Assembly (NCBI GenBank): GCA_937879855.1
Contig: CALFMO010000043.1
Location: 62,001-126,000 of the forward strand
DNA: 64,000 nucleotides
Reading direction: 5' to 3'
Origin: an uncultured Acidobacteriaceae bacterium
GTDB taxonomy: Bacteria; Acidobacteriota; Terriglobia; Terriglobales; Acidobacteriaceae
Every line of letters starts with the position of its first letter. Position 1 is the stretch's first letter. Shown here piece by piece: positions 58,945 through 64,000 of the stretch. The notes beneath the pieces are model-generated. The model was not told where the DNA came from. It saw only the letters and a list, made by a program, of their open reading frames with translations, and ran no database searches. The translations under genes and the position numbers were made by a program.

Positions 58945-59430
58945 TCACATCTTGTACTTCCCCATGTCGTCGTCGTTCAACCCCTCAAGATACTTCCGCA
59001 ACTCGTCGCTCGTTACCCGATCCGACGCGTTCGACGCCAGCTTCGAAGTCTTCAGCACCACATCTTCGACAAAGATTGGACAATCCACCCGCAACGCCAA
59101 CGCCAGCGCATCTGAAGGCCGCGAATCGATGCTGATCACCTCGCCCCCGCGCTCCAGCCAAATGACCGCATAAAACGTGTCCTCGCGCAGTTCCGTCACC
59201 ACCACTTTATGTACCTGCGTCTCCAGTCCAGTGAGCACGTTCTTGATCAGGTCATGCGTCATCGGCCGCGGCGTGCTTACCTTCTCCATCTCCAGCGCTA
59301 TCGCATTCGCCTCATAAACTCCAACCCAAATCGGCAATACTGTGTCCCCACCCACGTCCTTCAACACTACAATCGGCATATTCGACACCGGATCCATAAG
59401 CAGGCCGCGGATTGTCATTTCTACTTCCAT
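58945..59430 (-). CDS. bifunctional nuclease-like protein (DUF151/BFN family)
   Basis: The 161-residue protein matches the BFN domain: GGDTVLPIWVGVYEANAIAL, MTHDLIKNVLTGLETQVHKV, TFYAVIWLERGGEVISIDSR and PSDALALALRVDCPIFVEDV. Plant members have DNase and RNase activity; bacterial ones are barely studied. A GGAGAT ribosome site supports ATG 59430. It lies 24 bp after the miaB stop on the same strand. Confidence 0.92.
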   Translation of the reverse strand: MEVEMTIRGLLMDPVSNMPIVVLKDVGGDTVLPIWVGVYEANAIALEMEKVSTPRPMTHDLIKNVLTGLETQVHKVVVTELREDTFYAVIWLERGGEVISIDSRPSDALALALRVDCPIFVEDVVLKTSKLASNASDRVTSDELRKYLEGLNDDDMGKYKM

Positions 59431-59454
59431 GGGGATCTCCTGAATATTTGCCTC

Positions 59455-60876
59455 TTATACCACCATTTCGCCTAAAAGGCTGTTGGGAAAACTGCCGGTG
59501 ACGCGCACCGGCACGTAGGTTCCCGGCTTGGGAACGGCAGCGTCCGCAGCGATGAAATTTAGAGTTTTGTTGTGCGAAGTGCGACCGACCCACTGGTTTC
59601 GAGCTTCGTTCCTGGCTTCAACCATTACTTCACAAGTTGTCCCTATATATTTCCTGTAAAGCACAGTTTGTATTTCGCGCTGCTTGGCCATTAGCACTTC
59701 CAGGCGGCGCGCTTTTTCGAGATCAGGGATCGCATCCTCCATACTCAGCGACGGCGTGTTCGGCCGAGGCGAATATTTGAATGCGAAGACCGCGTCGTAG
59801 CCGACCTCTTCCAGCAGGCCAAGCGTCTCGACGAAATCCTCTTCGGTCTCTCCCGGAAATCCTACAATCACGTCGGTGGTGATGCTGATCTCGCGCTTCG
59901 CGGCCTTCATCCAGGCAATGCGCTCCAGATATTGCTCGCGGGTGTAAAGGCGCTGCATGGCATCGAGAACCCGCGTGGATCCGCTTTGCACGGGCAGATG
60001 AACGTGGTCGCAGAGCGTGGGGACGGCCTCGATCGCAACAACAATGTCCCGCCCGAAATCGCGCGGGTGCGACGTCGTGAAGCGCACGCGCCGGATGCCC
60101 GGCACTTCTCCCACGGCGGCCAGCAATTCCGCAAACGACTTCTTCTTCGTGAGATCGCTCGTCGGATCTTTGTACGAGTTCACATTCTGGCCCAGCAACT
60201 GAATTTCGGTGTATCCGAGATCGGCCATCTGACGGGCCTCCGCCAGCACGGACTCTGAAGTGCGGCTTCGCTCCTTGCCGCGCGTGTAGGGGACAACGCA
60301 ATAGGCGCAGAACTTGTCGCAGCCCTCGATGATGGTGATGTATCCGCGGTGCGGATTGCTGCGGGCGGTGAACTCGGTCTCAAAGCAAGCGTCGGTCTCG
60401 CGATCGTCCAGTCCGGTGATGCGGACCAGGTTTTCGGCTTCCGACTTTCGGGTGACGGACTTCCCTGCTGCGGCGTTTTCCAGTTGCGCTTTTTCCAGTT
60501 GAATGAGCATGGTCGGCAAGTTGCGGTACGATGCCGACCCGCACACCAGCGACACATACGGCGCACGCTCGAAAATCTTTTCGCCCTCCTGCTGCGCCAC
60601 GCAGCCGAGCACGCCAAACGTCTTGCCTTGCTTTTTATATTTTTTGTAATCGGCGAGCCGGTTGAAAACTTTTTGCTCGGCCTTGTCGCGGATGGAACAG
60701 GTGTTGTAGAGAACCAGGTCGGCCTGCTCGACTGTCTCCACCTGGCGATAGCCTTCCTGCAGCAACGTCCCGATCACCTTTTCGGAGTCGTGAACGTTCA
60801 TTTGACAACCGAAGGTCTCGAGGTAAAAAGTCTTCTGCGAATCTTTTTGCGGAACCGCTTGTGGAACCCCAGACAT
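59455..60876 (-). CDS. miaB: tRNA-2-methylthio-N6-dimethylallyladenosine synthase MiaB
   Basis: The 473-residue radical SAM methylthiotransferase modifies A37 of tRNAs that read U-initial codons. It shows FYLETFGCQMNVHDSEKVIG for the N-terminal cluster domain, EGCDKFCAYCVVPYTRGKER for the SAM cluster, and a TRAM domain (YIGTTCEVMVEARNE...VGRTSHNKTLNF). It is complete. TATACT lies only six bases before the ATG, so a leaderless start is possible. RimO, its close relative, is coded at 50443. Confidence 0.96.
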   Translation of the reverse strand: MSGVPQAVPQKDSQKTFYLETFGCQMNVHDSEKVIGTLLQEGYRQVETVEQADLVLYNTCSIRDKAEQKVFNRLADYKKYKKQGKTFGVLGCVAQQEGEKIFERAPYVSLVCGSASYRNLPTMLIQLEKAQLENAAAGKSVTRKSEAENLVRITGLDDRETDACFETEFTARSNPHRGYITIIEGCDKFCAYCVVPYTRGKERSRTSESVLAEARQMADLGYTEIQLLGQNVNSYKDPTSDLTKKKSFAELLAAVGEVPGIRRVRFTTSHPRDFGRDIVVAIEAVPTLCDHVHLPVQSGSTRVLDAMQRLYTREQYLERIAWMKAAKREISITTDVIVGFPGETEEDFVETLGLLEEVGYDAVFAFKYSPRPNTPSLSMEDAIPDLEKARRLEVLMAKQREIQTVLYRKYIGTTCEVMVEARNEARNQWVGRTSHNKTLNFIAADAAVPKPGTYVPVRVTGSFPNSLLGEMVV

Positions 60877-60914
60877 AACAAGAGTATAACGCGGGGAGTT
60901 GGCGGAAAACCCTT

Positions 60915-61868
60915 TTACCGCCGTCGTGCGAACTCTTGCACGATTGCTGCGACCAGGCCGGGAATGGTGAATTCTTTGGCTGCGATATCAACCTTGAGGC
61001 CCTTTTCCCGCAGAGTCGACGAAGTGACCGGACCAATCGAGGCCATCTGAATTCCGTCAAGACCTCTGTGGCGCTGGCTCCTCCGCCCGCGAGATTCTAG
61101 CGCAGTCAATGCGGCCGACCTCGAGTCAAGCAATTCCACGAAGTTTCTGACAGACGAGGAACTGGTGAAGGTGACTACGTCCGGCCGCCTGCTGGGATTC
61201 TTAAGACTGGCGCGCAGTCGAATACGAGAGGATTGGGGCACGACGGTTTCGTAGGCCTCAACGACCTCGACATGCGCTCCCGCCTTGCGCAACTCCCGCG
61301 GAATAACATCACGGGCGACTTTGGCGCGTACCAGTAGAACGCGCTTGCCTTTGACTTTGTTTTTTAGGCTGCGCACGACGGACTCGGCGACGTATTCTTT
61401 TGGGACGACGCTCACGTTTGCTCCACGTTGTTCGATGGCTTTCTTCGTAGCCGGACCAATGGCGGCGATGCGCAGAAGTGGCCCGCCAGCGGCTAATCCC
61501 GATCTCGAGTGTGACGGGGTTTCCGCACGACTGGAGTTGACGCCTTTCTGGTGCGATTCGTTTTCGGACAGCCGCTTGCGATATGCGTTTTTCAAGATCC
61601 TCAGTTTGGCCAGCCGCTCCCACATCGCCTCAACGCCGTTCACGCTGGTCAGGATCAGCCAGTCGTAGGTGCCGAGATTCTTCAGTGCTGTGTCGAGCGG
61701 CTGGAACGATTTGGGCTTGTGAATCTCGATAAAGGGAATCTCGATCACGTCGGCTCCCCGTTTGCGCAGTTCGGTGGACAGAGCGCCCGCCTGGTGCCGC
61801 GCTCGGCCCACAAGTACGCGGATCCCGCTCAGAGGCTTATTCGTTGCGACATTTGCGCTCTTGCTCAT
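60915..61868 (-). CDS. hemD: uroporphyrinogen-III synthase
   Basis: HemD closes and inverts hydroxymethylbilane to uroporphyrinogen III in haem synthesis. The 317-residue protein has the pattern of the two-lobed family: RVLVGRARHQAGALSTEL, FIEIHKPKSFQPLDTALKNL, DWLILTSVNGVEAMWERL, IAAIGPATKKAI, VLLVRAKVARDVIPRELRKA, TFTSSSSVRNFVELL and SIGPVTSSTLREKGL. An extra piece of about 40 basic and Ser-rich residues lies before IAAIGPAT. ATG 61868 is chosen; 13 codons upstream read through a palindromic repeat. Confidence 0.88.
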   Translation of the reverse strand: MSKSANVATNKPLSGIRVLVGRARHQAGALSTELRKRGADVIEIPFIEIHKPKSFQPLDTALKNLGTYDWLILTSVNGVEAMWERLAKLRILKNAYRKRLSENESHQKGVNSSRAETPSHSRSGLAAGGPLLRIAAIGPATKKAIEQRGANVSVVPKEYVAESVVRSLKNKVKGKRVLLVRAKVARDVIPRELRKAGAHVEVVEAYETVVPQSSRIRLRASLKNPSRRPDVVTFTSSSSVRNFVELLDSRSAALTALESRGRRSQRHRGLDGIQMASIGPVTSSTLREKGLKVDIAAKEFTIPGLVAAIVQEFARRR

Positions 61869-61879
61869 GGTTAGAGTTT

Positions 61880-61905
61880 GGCGGGCAAGAGTGCCCGCCC
61901 CACAC
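61880..61905. repeat. palindromic repeat (family B), inverted orientation
   Basis: GGCGGGCAAGAGTGCCCGCC then CCACAC, the reverse complement of the copy at 56056-56080. It lies between the PaiB-like gene and hemD. Confidence 0.75.
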
Positions 61906-61926
61906 AAAACTGGCCCACACGAAGAG

Positions 61927-62556
61927 TCAATGCTTCTTTAAGCCTAGTCCTTGCTCGCGCATCAGGCGCGAAACACCCGAAACCGTCGTGTCCTCGGCTT
62001 TCTCCAGCGACCTGATCACGTTTGCCTGCTCTTCAGGAGTGCGATTCTGGCTCAGTTTGAATTTGGCTTCGAGTTTTGTGACCGTGATTTCGAAGCCGAC
62101 GATGTGGCTTACCATGCGCTCACGGTACGCATCTCTCAGGCTGGCCCACTGGTCGGCAAAGGCCGGTTCGAACGTTTCAATCAATTCATGAAGCATGGAT
62201 TGCAATTCTTCTTCGGAGCCGAACAGCCGCGCGTTTCCGTAAACATGGACTGCACCGTAATTCCAGGTGGGAACGGTTTCGCGAGTCGTGTAGTTCGTAG
62301 TGGGAATGAAAGCGTGAGGACCGTGGAAGATGGTCAAGCAAGGCGGTTGCCGCTCAAGATAACGCCAGTGTGGGTTCGCCTTGGCAACGTGGCCGCGAAG
62401 TAGAAGTTGGTCGTCGGTTCCGCGCACGGATAGGGGCAAGTGCGTAGCGAACGGACCTTCGTCGGTGGACGAGATAAGGATTGCGAATGGATTCGCTCGC
62501 ATGAACGTGATCGCGTGGGCACGATCACGGACGCGGAAATGTTCGGGAATGTACAC
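61927..62556 (-). CDS. PaiB-type FMN-binding negative regulator
   Basis: The 209-residue protein begins MYIPEHFRVRDRAHAITFMR and has the PaiB/FMN-binding split-barrel blocks ANPFAILISSTDEGPFATHL, LLRGHVAKANPHWRYLE, FHGPHAFIPTTNY and TVPTWNYGAVHVYGNARL. In Bacillus, PaiB represses degradative enzymes and sporulation, but its biochemical role is unclear. Its place between hemD and a hotdog gene does not reveal a job. Confidence 0.92.
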   Translation of the reverse strand: MYIPEHFRVRDRAHAITFMRANPFAILISSTDEGPFATHLPLSVRGTDDQLLLRGHVAKANPHWRYLERQPPCLTIFHGPHAFIPTTNYTTRETVPTWNYGAVHVYGNARLFGSEEELQSMLHELIETFEPAFADQWASLRDAYRERMVSHIVGFEITVTKLEAKFKLSQNRTPEEQANVIRSLEKAEDTTVSGVSRLMREQGLGLKKH

Positions 62557-62613
62557 CTCGTTCTCTTTCGCCCCTCCGGGGCTTGTTCGTATTTCCTCTA
62601 ACTATCCCACGGC

Positions 62614-63147
62614 TCACGCCGTGGGCTGTATCCTTTCGCCGCTTCGCGGCTCGCTGGGTTCGGCATCCTGCCTCTTGCGCACGTGCAACAGCTTTTCGAC
62701 GATCGCTACGACTTCCTCCGATTCGTCCGTTACTTCCACTTGGAATACCGGCTCGTACTTGGGCAGCGTCTTTAGCTTGTCACGAATGTCGTCGAGCTGG
62801 GCGTCGGTCAAACGGAATTTGGCGCGGACTATTCCCTTCCCCGGCTTGCGGTAGCGGATGCTCGCGGCTTTGTCCCAGACGATATAGTCGCGGCCAAGAT
62901 TTGCCATCACCATGAGCATATAGAAAGGGTCGGTCATGGCAAACAGCGATCCGCCGAAATGGGTGCCCACGTAATTGGCGTTCCAGAAACGCAATTTCAT
63001 TTCGACGTCGACGGCCTTCATGTCGGGCGCGATGTGTTTAATTCGGATGCCCGCGCCAAGAAATGGCGGCCAGAGATTGACCAAACGGCGGAGGTGGGCC
63101 GGGCTTTTGCCGCCACCCAGGATTTGCAGGAGAACATTGCGGCTCAT
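62614..63147 (-). CDS. DUF4442 hotdog-fold thioesterase-like protein
   Basis: The 177-residue protein fits the DUF4442 hotdog group: LVNLWPPFLGAGIRIKHIAP, MKLRFWNANYVGTHFGGSLF with the central helix, AMTDPFYMLMVMANLGRDYI, ASIRYRKPGKGIVRAKFRLT. The fold is shared with acyl-CoA thioesterases. The substrate is unknown. It lies 9 bp after hemC on the same strand. Confidence 0.85.
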   Translation of the reverse strand: MSRNVLLQILGGGKSPAHLRRLVNLWPPFLGAGIRIKHIAPDMKAVDVEMKLRFWNANYVGTHFGGSLFAMTDPFYMLMVMANLGRDYIVWDKAASIRYRKPGKGIVRAKFRLTDAQLDDIRDKLKTLPKYEPVFQVEVTDESEEVVAIVEKLLHVRKRQDAEPSEPRSGERIQPTA

Positions 63148-63156
63148 GATGGTCGA

Positions 63157-64000
63157 TCAGGGTTGCGGCGGAACAGCTAGGCCGCGGCCGTAAACGGCTT
63201 CGAGAATTGCGTCTCCGCCGCGCTTGAGGAGTGCCGTGCCGGCTTCGCTACCAAGCTTTTCGGGATCATCGCCGTCACGTGAATCGCGAAGCACTTTACA
63301 ACCGTCGGGGTCGGCGACGATGGACTCGAGATGCAGTTTGCCATTCCGCATTTCGGCTAAGGCTCCGATGGGGACCTGGCAGCCTCCGCCGAGGCGGTTG
63401 AGCAGGGCGCGCTCGCAGGTGGTGGCGGCGCGGGCGGCGGGATCGTTGAGAAATTGCAGGTGCTGCCCGGTCGCAGCGTCGCCTGCGCGGATCTCGATGC
63501 CGAGCGCCCCCTGGCCGGCGGCAGGGCACATCACTTCGGCAGGGATGATTTGTTTGACGAGCGGCGTCTTGCCGAGTCGCCTCAGTCCAGCCGAGGCGAG
63601 AATGATGGCGTCGTACTCTCCTTGCTCGAGTTTGCGCAGGCGCGTGTCGACGTTGCCGCGCAGAGGATGAATGTCAAGGTCGGGGCGGACGGCCTTGAGT
63701 TGCGCCTGCCGGCGCAGGCTGGAAGTGCCCACGCGGGCGCCGCGTGGCAAGTCCTGAAAACGGGAGAAGTGGCTCGAGCAGAAAGCATCGCGCGGGTCTT
63801 CCCTTTTTGTGATAGCGGCGATTTCGAATCCCGGAGGGAGTTCGGTCGGAAGATCTTTTAACGAATGCACGGCGAGGTCGACGTGCCCAGCGGCGAGGGC
63901 TTCTTCGATTTCTTTGGTGAACATGCCCTTGGTGCCGACCTTGGCCAGAGCAACGTCTGTGATCTTGTCGCCGGTGGTGTGAATGACTTCGATTTCAACT
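63157..64000 (-). CDS. hemC: porphobilinogen deaminase (hydroxymethylbilane synthase), 5' end cut by the window
   Basis: HemC links four porphobilinogen units. The frame is open to the window edge, so the first 30 or so residues are missing. Motifs: DLAVHSLKDLPTELPPGFEI, ITKREDPRDAF, GTSSLRRQAQL, IHPLRGNVDTRLRKLEQGEY, ILASAGLRRLG and CERALLNRLGGGCQVPIGAL with the Cys that binds the dipyrromethane cofactor. hemD follows two genes later on the same strand, consistent with a haem cluster. Confidence 0.95.
   Translation of the reverse strand, partial: VEIEVIHTTGDKITDVALAKVGTKGMFTKEIEEALAAGHVDLAVHSLKDLPTELPPGFEIAAITKREDPRDAFCSSHFSRFQDLPRGARVGTSSLRRQAQLKAVRPDLDIHPLRGNVDTRLRKLEQGEYDAIILASAGLRRLGKTPLVKQIIPAEVMCPAAGQGALGIEIRAGDAATGQHLQFLNDPAARAATTCERALLNRLGGGCQVPIGALAEMRNGKLHLESIVADPDGCKVLRDSRDGDDPEKLGSEAGTALLKRGGDAILEAVYGRGLAVPPQP

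Noticed and set aside
1..64000. CRISPR arrays, rRNA and tRNA genes
   Set aside because: The repeats found are palindromic single units at irregular distances, not regularly spaced arrays. No cloverleaf or rRNA core sequence was recognised by eye.

Overview
The window looks like a piece of the chromosome of an acidobacterium (class Terriglobia, the Koribacter/Acidobacteriales type). This is an inference from several features: a moderately GC-rich sequence dense in core genes, a Ser/Thr kinase fused to a TolB-like propeller, many small secreted proteins of families common in that phylum, a Bacillus-type sdhCAB, REP-like palindromes in many intergenic gaps, and a Cys/His-motif acidic protein of a kind I associate with that phylum. 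No rRNA, tRNA, CRISPR array, prophage or replication origin was recognised.

Layout. 0-7.5 kb: end of icd, mdh, a PIN-type toxin-antitoxin pair with a clear operator, two cyclophilins, a membrane dipeptidase, a P-loop kinase, a tautomerase and an M15-like peptidase. 7.8-11.7 kb: sdhC-sdhA-(secreted ORF)-sdhB behind a good sigma70 promoter. 11.8-28 kb: rdgB, a GT-C-like membrane protein, PilZ and cNMP-binding signalling proteins, a nickel/cobalt transporter-like protein, TetR, DinB, prepilin peptidase coupled to a PAS/HisKA protein without an ATPase domain, cytochrome c and a BON lipoprotein. 28.3-29.7 kb: one protein joining a MobA nucleotidyltransferase to an MlaF-type ABC ATPase. 29.8-36 kb: ribE, ribD, ftsY and the kinase. 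36-42.8 kb: a ParE-type toxin pair, the Cys/His acidic protein, an MFS exporter, an LssY-like protein and an HD-GYP phosphodiesterase. 42.8-52 kb: a minus-strand train rimO-yacG-RAYT-pgpA-NHL, then cinA, thpR, plsY-gpsA and a YdjC deacetylase. 52-58.7 kb: a TlpA-like thioredoxin, then on the plus strand a glycosyltransferase, two pterin synthase homologues, folE, DinB, truB and a second glycosyltransferase, with a rhomboid protease on the minus strand. 58.9-64 kb: a bifunctional nuclease, miaB, hemD, PaiB, a hotdog thioesterase and hemC, all on the minus strand.

The most interesting material is (1) a REP-associated tyrosine transposase flanked by two identical 45-bp REP copies, translationally coupled to yacG and pgpA, with REP sequence read in frame into two proteins; (2) the MobA-ABC fusion; (3) a folE/double-PTPS/glycosyltransferase cluster in which the second PTPS has lost the catalytic Asp-His pair; (4) a ThpR with a clean in-frame deletion of its second catalytic motif; (5) a RibD with a His in place of a zinc Cys and a palindromic repeat inside the reading frame; and (6) a foreign secreted ORF inside the sdh operon.
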